Source: Gyrodactylus bullatarudis (lineage: Eukaryota; Platyhelminthes; Monogenea; Gyrodactylidea; Gyrodactylidae). From it: 64,000 nt of DNA. Below, one piece after another: positions 46,101 to 56,938 of the stretch; within the stretch, counting starts at the first letter, position 1, and every line of letters begins with the position of its first letter. The notes beneath the pieces are model-generated. The model saw only the letters and a program-made list of their open reading frames with translations. It searched no databases and had not been told where the DNA came from. The stretch lies in NCBI GenBank assembly GCA_012064415.1, contig SSNU01000109.1, forward strand, positions 299,788 through 363,787. Reading direction: 5' to 3'. Position numbers and translations under genes: made by a program.

Positions 46101-49100
46101 TGGTAAACGGATCTCGTGCTAACCAACCTATGCATATTTTTAATAATTTGATAACACTCCAAGATCCAATTAAGTGTCCTGGATCAAACACCACTTGTCC
46201 AGAGCATCAGAAATGTTGTGAAGGGGATGATGGCTTCTTTTGTTGCAAGTTTAAGCATGTGTGTCATTATGTTTCAATCTCAAATCCAATTAAAATAATT
46301 CTACATATTTCTTTGGGTAAAAGAAATAGATGTGTTAAACGTCAAATGTACATTTCTTGGCCTATATGAGGTTTTTCACTTTTCTCTCCACTGTTACTAT
46401 TTAATGGAGAGTTTTGGTGTCCAACAAAACAGCAAGATTTTTTCGAATAATCATGGTTAAAGATTAAATTTTGGCATTGATTTTTATCGGTTGAATTTTT
46501 TTAGTAAAAAATAAAAATATAATAAACTATTTAGACAGAATAAATGGGTCATTCAAAAGTTCAAGAAAATGTATCGTTAACTTTTTGGCTACAGAATTCA
46601 ATGTGTAAGTTCTATGGAAAATTCAAAATGTAAAATATTTCAGTCAACACTCTCTCACTTTGCACTGGATAAACAATCTTGTTTCATTATTTAGACCATT
46701 AAATTTATTGATTGGCAATACAATTGTGTTACAAGATTTGGCAATATATGTAGGTAGATGAAAAAGCTAAAAATCTTTTCAAAAACTGAAAATTTTATGT
46801 CCATTTTTCAATTTTTTCGAACCTTCATAACTCTACCAGTTTGATAGGTTTCTGGATCAGTTAAAGTCTAAATTGAAGCCCACAATGTGAACTTGCATCA
46901 GTAATATTTTTGGCCAAATAACTTGTTATCTTCATAGCTAAATTTTGGTTTTTATAAAAATTGTAAAATAGTCTCGGGACCTTTCTGATGACCAAAAATT
47001 CATTGAAAATTCGGTATCAATTTGGAATATTTTCGACACATAGAAAATAATGCTTTGAATTCAAATTTCTAATTGGAAAAGTTACTACGAAAATGAAGTT
47101 TAAAATCTTCATTCCACTCTCCATCTTGGTACTGAAAAATTTGGGGAGTAAGAGGCTTTGTATTAAATTTCGATTGAATTTCATTCTATTTTTTGATTCA
47201 AATGATTTTCAATAAATGATCTGTGTTAATATTCTTCATAAATACACCACCAACATAAATTTATTATTTTTATTAAAAAGGGAACATGTTGCAAAAACTC
47301 AAAAACGTGTTGTAATAGGGATCACACTTGTTCCGCTGATGGAAAATGCGTCTTGAGGGAGGATTCCTATGATGTGAATAATGTCAACCGAAAATTCTGT
47401 CCTGATAAGAAGACCAAGTGTCCTTTTCCTAATACATGCTGTAAGACAGACAAAGGCTACTCTTGCTGTCAGTATAAAAAGGTTAGCTAAATTCATACAT
47501 TTTATTCTTGTATGAACATATGGTTATTATTTTGGAAGTCCTCTTTGGGCATTGTTAAAATTTCCGATCAAGATCAACCCTCCAGATCATAAATTTGATC
47601 TTGTTGCTTAAAAGTAACCAGTATTTTGTGACGGTATCAATAGATTTGAAAAATATCTTGAATGGAATAGCATTTAAAATAGAATGCAATAGGTACTATT
47701 CTCGAAAAGATTATCTTTTAAAATACTTGTATGTGGGATTCCGGTGTATTTTAAATCAATTTCTAAACGGGCGAATGAAATTTACTATAAAAATAGATAT
47801 ATTATCATATATATTTGCTGTATTCAGCACTACAGGCCCCGGAATCAAATGTTAACTCAGTTTTGGAACCGACTTTAGTTCTGAAATAATATGAAATGAG
47901 AATTTAATTTTTTTACAAAAAACTGGTGTTTTGGATTAAGATTTGACGAAAAATTCAAGCCGCGATTTTAAAGGAAGGATTTTGAAGGAAATAGACCATT
48001 AATCATGCCAGCTTCTGTACCGATTTTGTGGGGCCATTATCATTTTTCAGAATCCCAGCGTGGACATAACGAGGATCGAGCTTTGATCGATCGACATCTG
48101 ATATTCTAACTGATACATTTTGTCCTTCCTCGAAAACGTTTCTTTAGTTCGTTTTAAAATTCGATTACAGTTCTGGAAATGACATCAAATATTTGAGAAT
48201 CGATAATGTTACAGATTCCCTTGAAATGTAGGGATTCTTAAGACTTCCTAGAGATTTTAGACTCCCCGTAACAATGAATAACTCGAGTAGGGATTCTAGA
48301 AACCGAGTTTCTACATTCCCTAGCTAACTAGGGAGTCTGAACATTAGTTTCCAGATTCACTGTAACATATACATCTTTAAAACCAAAAACCTTATTTAGG
48401 GCGTCTGTTGTCCGGGTGGTCAAAAGTGTTGCAAGAACGGTTATAATTGTGATGCCCAAAACAATAAATGCGTCAAGAAGAATATCTATCAAGATTTTTT
48501 GACTTTTGGGCATCCCTACCTTTATCCAAAGGGACCAGAACATTTAACTGCAGCTAATCTTGTTACTAAAGTGTGTTCAGATAAGAGAACAAAATGCTCT
48601 GGTACATGTTGTCGGGATCACAATCAACACTTTAGATGTTGTCGTTTCAATGATGTAAGTTTCCTTGAAATTTTTGTTTTCATTTCACACATTCAAATTT
48701 TTTTCTTGCTTCAGTCAAGTGAGATATCCGTATACAAATTGTAAACTGTAACACATTAGGAGAAATAGCACTGAGTCATTAATAATGACCCATAGATAAT
48801 GAAAGAAAGATAGTAAAACTTGAAGTCAAGTGTAATTGAAATTTTAAGATTTTGTATCATGAAATTTTCCAAAAATAGAGTAAAAAATTTTAGAAATTCA
48901 ATTTTTATGTAATTTTCTCATCAAGGGTGTTTGCTGTCCTGATGGACGACATTGTTGTGCAAAGGGATCTCGTTGTGATCCTAAAAGAAAGCGTTGCGTC
49001 CATGATAGATCGAATTTCTATGATTTATTCAACCAAGGCCAAAATAGGTTCGTAGAAACTGAAAAAATAACTATGCATTCAAAGGGACCGAAATACTTTA

Positions 49101-49195
49101 AAATCGGTGATGTCTTTTGCAACTACTTGAACTGTGGCCAAAATAATTGCTGCTTTACTCGAGATCAAGGGGTTGGCTGTTGCATCGAAAACTAA
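43145..49195 (+). CDS. GRN: progranulin-like protein, 10 exons, about 9.5 granulin units
   Basis: Secreted multi-granulin precursor, 747 residues, with signal peptide MHLFLLIFLLSVTANN. Exons: 43145-43438, 43466-43693, 43776-44036, 44291-44482, 44596-44682, 44883-45107, 46028-46258, 47281-47481, 48400-48654, 48926-49195; every exon is a multiple of three (phase 0). Eight of the nine introns break a unit, mostly just before [AG]VCC or its equivalent (GTCC), so most exons hold the back half of one granulin, a linker and the front half of the next. Unit 1 (TCCKTDFGYGCCPYENAVCC) is undivided. Unit 2 has a shortened front half. Unit 5 is split by two introns and has an aberrant middle (RFQCQGSNMCC). 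The last unit is only a front half ending GVGCCIEN. Family role: growth-factor-like and lysosomal protein, cleaved into granulin peptides. AATAAA is at 49318. Confidence 0.9.
45108..46027. other. progranulin intron with leader-module fragments
   Basis: Two facing fragments of leader family 1 lie at about 45735-45775 (inverted) and 45800-45890, the latter with ATG at 45833 opening MILGKQPKNIFEEIRQ. Otherwise AT-rich. Confidence 0.5.
46259..47280. other. progranulin intron
   Basis: Contains the 50-bp repeat shared with 4790-4839 at 46371-46420. Nothing else recognised. Confidence 0.4.
48210..48370. repeat. clustered AGGGATTCT / TTTCCAGATTC repeats
   Basis: Same family as 23345-23545: GAGTTTCTACATTCCCTAG, TAGGGATTCTAGAAACCGAG, and the same end TTCCAGATTCACTGTAAC. 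Located at the end of a progranulin intron, 30 bp from the exon. Confidence 0.6.
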
Positions 49196-49606
49196 TATCA
49201 ATCTCATCAAATTTAATAACCTTTTAATAATTCAACGTGAAAAAGATGTTTTTTTAACAATTTTATTCTCTGATTATATATAACAAATTATAAGTTGAAT
49301 TTTGTTATTTTAAAGAAAAATAAACGTTTATCACATTAATGCAGGGTTCATTTCTTCGGTTTCATGAATTTGCTTGGACAAAAAATTGATGAATGAATGA
49401 TTATCTCTCGGATGAGTTCGGTGCAAACTTTGTATTTAGTGAGTTTAGTTAAGAGTTCATGACTGGTTCATGAAAAGGGTCTATGTTGCGATGGATCAGA
49501 ATAAAAGGGTGAAATCACAATGAGCTTTAATAATTACTAAAATCGGATGGAAAACTATGTCAATACAGGTTTCCTTTACATGACTCAATATATGGTCAAG
49601 ATCAAT
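49196..49606. other. convergent 3' gap
   Basis: The 3' ends of progranulin (plus) and the TBC1D25-like gene (minus) converge here. It contains the progranulin poly(A) signal at 49318. Confidence 0.5.
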
Positions 49607-52600
49607 TCAGCTTTGGCTAGTAAATATCAAGGGTAACAGTTTTTTTGACCCTTGATCGTCCAAATAAGAGAGATAATTCTTCCTAGCTCTAGCCAGTATC
49701 CTGTTGACATTGTGTTTACCACTATTGTCTTGAAAGAGGGAGACCAGGTCACTGTATTCATCAACAGAGTCAAATATTTCCTGGCGATATTCCTGTAGCA
49801 GGGAAAGACACAGAAAGAGGAGCATTGGATTCCCACAGCCGAATTCATCTGGAGGCGGCAATTGAACAATCCAGTCCTTCATCTTGACTGGATCCGAATC
49901 GTAAATTTCACTTTTGCGACGATTCTTCATCTCTTCGCTTACAATAGAGCAATCCTGGTTGCAAACTTTTTCTAAATTGCAAAACAACAAAGATTTTTTA
50001 ATCAAACAGAAAATCATTTACATTTCAAAAGGTCAACTCTGCAATCACATCTAACTAACTCGAATATCAATCATCATAGGTAGGTAGTGTTTAGATTTAG
50101 CCGAGAATATTGTGATTAACAAAAAATTTGACTTTTTCTACTTTTCATTTTGATGTATAGAATAAAATACGTTAGAGGATCTATAAATTAAAATTCAGAG
50201 AGTTAGAGATGGAATTAGAGCATACTTTTCAAGGAAGAACATGAAACCAGACTACTGGCTTAGAGAAATGGATCCTTGAAGTTGATAGTGAATCAAAGGG
50301 ATAATGATAATTCTAGCTTTAATTTCATTGAATGGAATAATACTCGAATATCATTGGTCAATAAAAATGGGACAGAAAGGTATAAGTAATAGAATTGGAA
50401 ATGAACAGTTAACTTTCAATGTGAAAATTTCAAAGTTCGTAAAAGTTATAAAATTACAAATTCAAAGGACTCATTATTAAATCACATTTTTTCTTGTCAA
50501 CCTCTAATACACGTGTCATCTTGTGGGGGATATCGTGTTAAGAGTTATAATTATTATTATTTTTGAGAAAATTTTGTAAATTAAAATATATTTCCATTGA
50601 ATTAATCAGTACATCTAAGTTCTAAATTAATCAAAACTCACAAGGGGTAATAAAGTTTCCTTGTAAAAATCTAGCATTGAGAATAATTGAGAGGTTAAAA
50701 AGAATTTTGAACTAACCGATAAAGACCTCATCGCAGGCATTTTCAATGAAAAAGGTGACATTCTTTGGAGAATTCTGCTGTTTACTATTTGGTATCTGAT
50801 TTACAAAGTTTGTGTCAATCTTATGTGATGATTCATCGAATTTAACTGAGCTTTGACTTTTGCGAAGACTCCTTGGTGATTCCTAAAATAAAAAATATCA
50901 CATGAAACTTTTGGCGAGGGGATTTATTTAGAAACTTTAAATGATAAAAAGCTAGCTGACATTAAGTTAAGAATTCACTATTTTTTACAAGAATCTCAGG
51001 ATTTTTTCGCTCGACTGTCAGAATATATTTCGAATCTCACAATTTTTTTAATTTCAAAAAATATATATGTTACCGTATAAGTCGTGAATCAGGAATTATA
51101 AGAATTTCCTAGTATATTTCGTGAATGTCATACGTCCTAGTAAATCTCGTGAATAGAATTTTTCTTCACAGGTTGTACTAAAATTAGTATATTTCGTGAA
51201 TGATTTAGGGTGGGGGTCTCCTCCTCATCCTTAACACCTGTTCATACTTCATTCGAGGAGGGGGTTAATGGATATCTTAAGATAATAGAATCTATTATAT
51301 GAGACTATTAATGAATCTTTACAAGAGAATCTATTGTTAGAAATTAAATTTTAGGTTTCTCCTTTTCAGGCCTCATACTCTATTAATAGCCATAGTTACA
51401 TACAACTAGCTATGAATTAGAAAACTAATTTCGATTGGTCAATGATAATCAATAAGGCTGGTACCAAAAAAACAAGAATTAGCTTGAGGTCTCAACTTAT
51501 CCTATTTTTAAAAATATTCATTTTGGTATACAAAAGTATAAGTCTAAGAAGAAGAAAAAACCTGTGGATAATACTGGTAAATTTCTTGAACAAAAATATT
51601 AATAGACTAAGTGGTCAATATTTAGTGATTGAGTGCTGCTCACCCAATTCATTTTTTTCGCAACAGGCGAAATATTTATAGGCTCTTTTTATTGATTAAT
51701 ATAATGAATTATTATAATTATTTGAGACATCAGTTATAAGTCTTAAAATTATCTTCAAATAGCCAGAAATAGTTGCTAAAATCACACATTTTAATGTTAC
51801 TACTTGAAAGCAGAATAATCTTTTTCCAAAAAAATTTTATAACCAAAGATAATTTTAGAATCTTAGAAAAATTAGGTTATTTTTTGAATTTCGAAACTGC
51901 GCCAGATTTCCACTTTAACGTTCTTTGAGATCAAAAAAAATCTTTCTAGAAAAAATTGAGATTTCTGTAAAAAATTAGTGAATTCTTATATTAACTAGTC
52001 AGTTGAGATTAATAGGAAGATTGTTTTTATCCATCTGAAATCTTCAATAAATAGTACAGTTAAATAGTAAGCCTACAAAGCCTCTTTCAGACGTTTCAGT
52101 GCTGAAATAGTCAAGTACTTTCTTCAGTGGAATGAGACGCTTCTAACCTGATCTCTCTTCAATTTTATCTAAAGATCTTAGTATTTCTATTTGTTCAGAT
52201 TTGAAAAACCAATCAAACTAAAATAAACCTTGAAACCAATCAGATGACCTCTAGAAAAATCAGACTTGAAAAAACATGAAATTAATCGATACATTACGAA
52301 AATCTTTTTCCCTTTCTGTATAATTCTGAATGGTTTTTCAGATCTGGAAAAATAGGAATAATAATATTTCTAGATAAAATTGAAGAGAGTTCAGGTTACA
52401 AGCGTGTCATCCCATTGAAGAAAGTACTTGACTATCTCGCAGTATTGAAACGTCTGGAAGAGGCTTTGGAAAGAAGGTCAGTATAGATTCTTTGAAAAGA
52501 AAATATAAAACTTTTACTTTATAGAATGGCAAGAAAGCAATGAAGAATAATGAAATTGAAATGTAAAAAATTACTCACTTCAAGATTAAAAACATGTGTT

Positions 52601-54328
52601 GCAAAGTTGTTTTTCTTCATAAAATCAGATGAGGATAAACGATTTTTGGCCAGACGATACTTTTCCTCAAGTAGAGAGTTTATAAGAGCAACATCTTTGA
52701 CTATCGCCTTGATTTGTTTGTGTCTCTCCTTTTGGCAGTCGATGGAATGCAAAAGATTCGAATTCTTCTCTACCAACTCAACAATATGAGAATCATTCTC
52801 TGGAGTTGGAGTCTAAAGAAAAAAATAGTTTTCAAGTTATTCGAGGTTTTCCAAGTTCTGAAAATTTATGCATTAAATTGAAGAGCACAAAACTTACTAT
52901 AACCAATCGCCTGATGGCTTTGAGTTTTTGAGAAATCATCAATAGTAGAGAAAAAGACAAAACAGACTTAAATTCCCGCTAGTAAAAATATCCAAGATAC
53001 CAAGACTCTTTAATAGAGTAGGTTAAAGTATCTTGAGATTTTGGATTTATTTTAGTGAAAAATAGTGTGAAATATAAATCTACTGCAATTTTAAAGTTTT
53101 CTTACCAAAGTAAAAGTATCAGGAATAGATGCCCATTGAACTTCAAAGATGTGTAGCATTTGTTGAAAAGTGAATTCTCTCTTCAGTTCAAGGAGTAACC
53201 ATCGTTGGGTGAAATGCATGTTTGCTAACCCATGATGTCGGAGGAAGCGGGCCATTTGGATATCTGAATAGACAATGAGATCATGTAAATGTTGCATTTT
53301 ATTGATCAATGTAACCTGATCAGGATCACTGAAATTCCTATGAAGTCGAGACATAAGGGAACAAAAGCAAAAATATGTTATGCCAGGATCTTCGAGTACG
53401 TAAAGAAGTGGACTGGCAATATCTGACATTCCTTGGAAATATCCAACAGACGGATGATATAAACAATAAGTGGCAAGTAGTTCAAATAAAGATTCAACAT
53501 TTTTGGGATTATTTCCAAAGAAATCAACATTTTTATTTGTCCGGACAACGTCAACAGCTATCATTGCCAATACTGATATTTGATAGTAGTCCAGCATATT
53601 ATTCGAGTATAAACGTTTCCATCTTTCCCATAATTTCTGATAGGAACTTCGTTTGCTATCAAGGAAAAGTTCTCTTTCATTCAAATTCATCTCGTTGGGG
53701 AAACACCCCAATAAAATTGGCCAAATTTCTTTACGTGAATTAACTTCAACACCGTAGTTGAAAACAGACCTCTTAAAGTCTGATAGATTTGTGAATTTTC
53801 CCTGATCATCTTGGTACGATTTCATATCCTTGACTGAAACTCCAAGAAGACTATTCCAAGTTTCCGACATACTATTTCCAATTACACCAGGTAGATTTTT
53901 CACTTTTTGTGAAAAGTTTGACATGAGGTAATTCAAATTTTTATTATTATCAGAGTTCTGAATCAATTGACGGATAAGTTGAAGTTCTTCTTCATTTTCG
54001 AAATTTGAAAGAACATACAAGTGTAACTCGTCATTGAAGTGGAGTTGGAAAGCTTTTGATAAATCTTCATCGTTACAAATGGGAACAAGGATAGAAGAAT
54101 TAAAATATTCAATTGAGAATTTACTAAAAATAATCTATTGATCTTACGGAACTATGGGGAAGCATTTGTACAACAGGTTTACGAGAACTTTATAACTAGT
54201 CAAATTTGGATCGAGAGAAAATTTACGCTGCAAACTATTATCAGATTTTGAATAAAACTAAAAATATCAGGACAAAATATTACTCTGGAAACGATTCTTA
54301 TCACATCACTATTTACATGTAAATTCAT
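49607..54328 (-). CDS. TBC1D25: TBC1D25-like Rab GTPase-activating protein (6 exons)
   Basis: Stimulates GTP hydrolysis by Rab proteins; the vertebrate relative acts on autophagosomes. Exons (minus): 54328-54284, 54227-54148, 54123-53106, 52812-52579, 50882-50717, 49971-49607; all phases match, giving 635 residues (human about 690). An N-terminal PB1-like region spans about 1-80 (DPNLTSYKVLVNLLYKCFP; NDEDLSKAFQLHFNDELHLY). The TBC domain runs from about 165 to 390 with the two catalytic fingers: Arg236 in DVVRTNKNVDFF and Gln272 in YFQGMSD. HFTQRWLLLELKREFTF follows. The C-terminal segment LPPPDEFGCGNPMLLFLCLS is a TBC1D25 hallmark. The first intron is 56 nt and the second only 24 nt. A splice-acceptor-like GTTTGTCCAG lies 18 nt before the ATG, compatible with trans-splicing or a non-coding first exon. 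Confidence 0.88.
51066..51210. repeat. clustered TCGTGAAT repeats after TATATGTTACCGT
   Basis: Three units of TAGTATATTTCGTGAATG and variants follow a TATATGTTACCGT start that is shared with the cluster at 9150. Likely one end of a transposon; I did not find the matching other end. Confidence 0.45.
52076..52475. repeat. foldback repeat, related copy at 63468-63535
   Basis: Arms 52076-52170 and 52375-52475 are inverted copies sharing AAGTACTTTCTTCA and CAGACGTTTCA. A third copy at 63468-63535 carries GTACTTGACAATCTC and AAACGTCTGAAAGAGGCTTT. Confidence 0.65.
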
Positions 54329-54417
54329 TCAATCGAAATTTGTACCTGGACAAACAAAATTTTAGTAATAAATTCTCGATTCAATTTTGTTTTGTATGGC
54401 TTATTATTTGAAAAAAT
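54329..54417. promoter_or_regulatory. 89-bp divergent gap between TBC1D25-like and TASOR-like genes
   Basis: The ATGs at 54328 (minus) and 54418 (plus) lie 89 bp apart, back to back. No TATA box is evident. It presumably holds a bidirectional promoter unless 5' exons lie elsewhere. Confidence 0.5.
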
Positions 54418-56647
54418 ATGAACAATTTAGGTTTTGGTGGTATTAAATTCAAAATACCAAAGAAAAATCAGTCTTCTGGTAGGTTTTAAATAATTTAATA
54501 TACAACAGAGCTGATTGAAAAGATTCCAAAAGACTCAAATCAAGAAATCGATCAGATATCCTCTAGTATAAAACAAAAATATTCGTTCAAATCCTCCTCC
54601 TCCGTTTACAGTTTCAAGGATTTCTACCGAATAAACCTAAGTGAAAATCAGAAGCTCTTCGACAAAAGAAAGTCTAAATTTTCTTCACAAGTTGGAGAAG
54701 ATTTCGCTTTCTACCCCTTTACCAGTTATGATGCAGCGCAAAAGTTAATTCATGACTCCAAGAAGGGCGTAAAATGCAACAACCACAAGGATTGTCTAAT
54801 TGGTGCTCCAGACAAGGGTGTAACTCTCTTTAAATACTCAGACATTGGTATATTGAATGGAATTTTATCTTCTCGGTCTTGCTCAAAGATATTTATTCTC
54901 ATTTTCAAATTTTTACTAAGTCCAGTATATTACATTGAGCCAGATGAGAATAATCCTAAATCAACTCAAATACAGCCTCAAATTCATTTCGGTTATCACA
55001 CTTCCAAATGGAGTCCATCATCTTGTCCAAATTTGAACACGATGAGTTTATCAAAGATTACTCATCTTTCTCATTTATATTTTTACGAGCATGATGAATA
55101 TTTCTACCTGGCAGAAGCTCCTTCCAATATACTACCAGTTCACCTTGTGGAAATTATAATTGAGAAACCCGATAAAAGTCAGACTTCTTTGCCAGCAGCA
55201 ATCTTGGAAGTATTCTACTCATCAAATATCGTAAGTAAAGTATCATACATTTTTATTTCATTTATTCAGAAACCATCCAATCAAGCACCAATTGCTAGTA
55301 AGCCGAAAGATGTTGTCCCGGTGCAGGACTACTCTTTTGATACTCTTGTCGCCTATTCAAGGGAAAATAATAAGTTAATTTGCCAGCCATTGGACAACTT
55401 GTCTCATTCTTTTATTGTTTCGGTAGCACATTTGAAATATAAATCTCAATATTTGCCAGTAAAGATAATACTACTGAGTGACACAGATGCCAGAATTTTC
55501 CCTCCTTTGTAAGATTAATTATTATTGTAACTCCACTTAATTCTAGAAATTCTCCACTCCTTGAAATTGCTGATGACCTTGTTACTTTTAAAAATCTCCT
55601 ATCCAAAATGAATGAAATCTCAAGTGAAGATGGTGCAGACATTTTCGCCAACTTTCCAGTGAAAACAATGAAAGAGCAACGATTAAAGAGTTTTTGGTTG
55701 AATTTTTACATTCTTGAATTTTCCCAGGACAAGTTTAGTCAAGCAAGAAATGTCTCAAATCTTGTCAATACACTCGTCCAAAATAAATCAGTTCTCAGAG
55801 TTAAACTAGGCATTCCCAACGATAAGAATAATCCAGAATATTCAGAGGATTCTGTTTTATTCTACATTCTACCAGCTGATGAAAATTCCCAAAGAATTGG
55901 TGAGCCTTTTTGTGAATTATTTTACTATAAATGTAAACTGGAATAATTTTTGATTTGTTCAAAGGTTTCCCAAAATATCACTTTGACAAGGAATACTTGT
56001 ATGGTCTCTTGATGACAAAGAAAAAGATTTGGGATTATACTTCTTCAACTGGCAGTAAAGAATACAAAACCATCAATTTAGAGGAGGAGACATTCCTACT
56101 GACAGAAGAATTTCACAAATCCTTTGGAAATAAGATACCGAAGGGACCCTCTTCCCTGGCTAAAGTGTCAAGTCCAAAGTGTGAGAAGAGAAATCTTTCC
56201 ATTGAAGATACTCCCGCCTCTCCCATCACCTCTGATCCTACCTTTGAAGTGCCAATGAAAAAGGCAAAGTTTGACTCACCAGAATCACCTGTAGCCGTAT
56301 TAGAGACGCCAAAATCCCCTGTCCTCCCTCCTGTTGTTGCCATTGACGAAATATCTCCAAAATTACCCCAATTTATCCCTATACAAGATACACCTGAATC
56401 TCCAGAAATGAACCAAATTCAGAGTCCTGACGAAGAAGGTGAAATTCTGGAAGATATGGATGTCGCGGAGCTTTGCAACAGTAAAACAAATGCCTTTGAG
56501 TTTGATTTTACTGAACAAACTGTCCAAAAGATTGTCAGGACCAAAGTTCAACTCGAAAATTGTAGCATATTTAGTGAACCCTACGATATCAACATCGAAG
56601 AAATTGAATTAAACTTGCTCAACCGTAATTCCTTGTCGAAAAATTAG
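54418..56647 (+). CDS. TASOR-like protein with DUF3715 (pseudo-PARP) domain
   Basis: Five exons: 54418-54478, 54509-55230, 55270-55508, 55547-55899, 55965-56647, with introns of 30, 39, 38 and 65 nt; phases match and give 685 residues. Residues about 50-260 follow the DUF3715 pattern of TASOR/TEX15: FKDFYRI...FDKRKSKF, then APDKGVTLFKYSDI (the GVYLSRYAD-like block), then FGYHTSKW, then LSHLYFYEHDEY. The C-terminal third is Pro/Ser-rich with repeated SPESP/TPESP motifs and acidic tracts, probably disordered. In vertebrates TASOR is the scaffold of the HUSH silencing complex and its pseudo-PARP domain does not bind NAD. The lack of a clear PARP catalytic triad here fits that, but assignment to TASOR rather than another DUF3715 protein is inference. 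Confidence 0.65.
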
Positions 56648-56938
56648 CTAGAGTACCATTGACCATGACCCACTGAGCATTTACCCCACATTCTCTATAA
56701 CCCAATCAAAACAGATTTATCTTTTTTATCATGTTTTTTTCCATCAAAACCCATCATGTTTAAATATATGCATATATATATTCAAAAAGACTTTTTCAAG
56801 AAACATTATGTACAGAATTCACTCTTAAATCTAAATCTACAATTAATCTATCTTTATTTTTAGAGAAAAAAAGAAAAAATATTATTTAAAATATAGATAT
56901 CACAATTGTTTTTGTTATATGTATGAAAAAATATCTAG
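56648..56938. other. convergent 3' gap
   Basis: AT-rich 3' flanks of the TASOR-like gene (plus) and the SDR gene (minus). No other feature is seen. Confidence 0.4.

Larger units (their letters stand above)
50883..52578. other. intron of the TBC1D25-like gene
   Basis: Contains CCTAGTAAATCTCGTGAAT-type repeats at 51066-51210 and an inverted-repeat pair at 52076-52475. An unassigned AT-rich frame lies at 51442-51681. Confidence 0.4.

Noticed and set aside
49627..49869. Second minus-strand frame overlapping the last TBC1D25-like exon
   Set aside because: It is a shadow; the other frame contains LPPPDEFGCGNP and joins in phase with the upstream exon.
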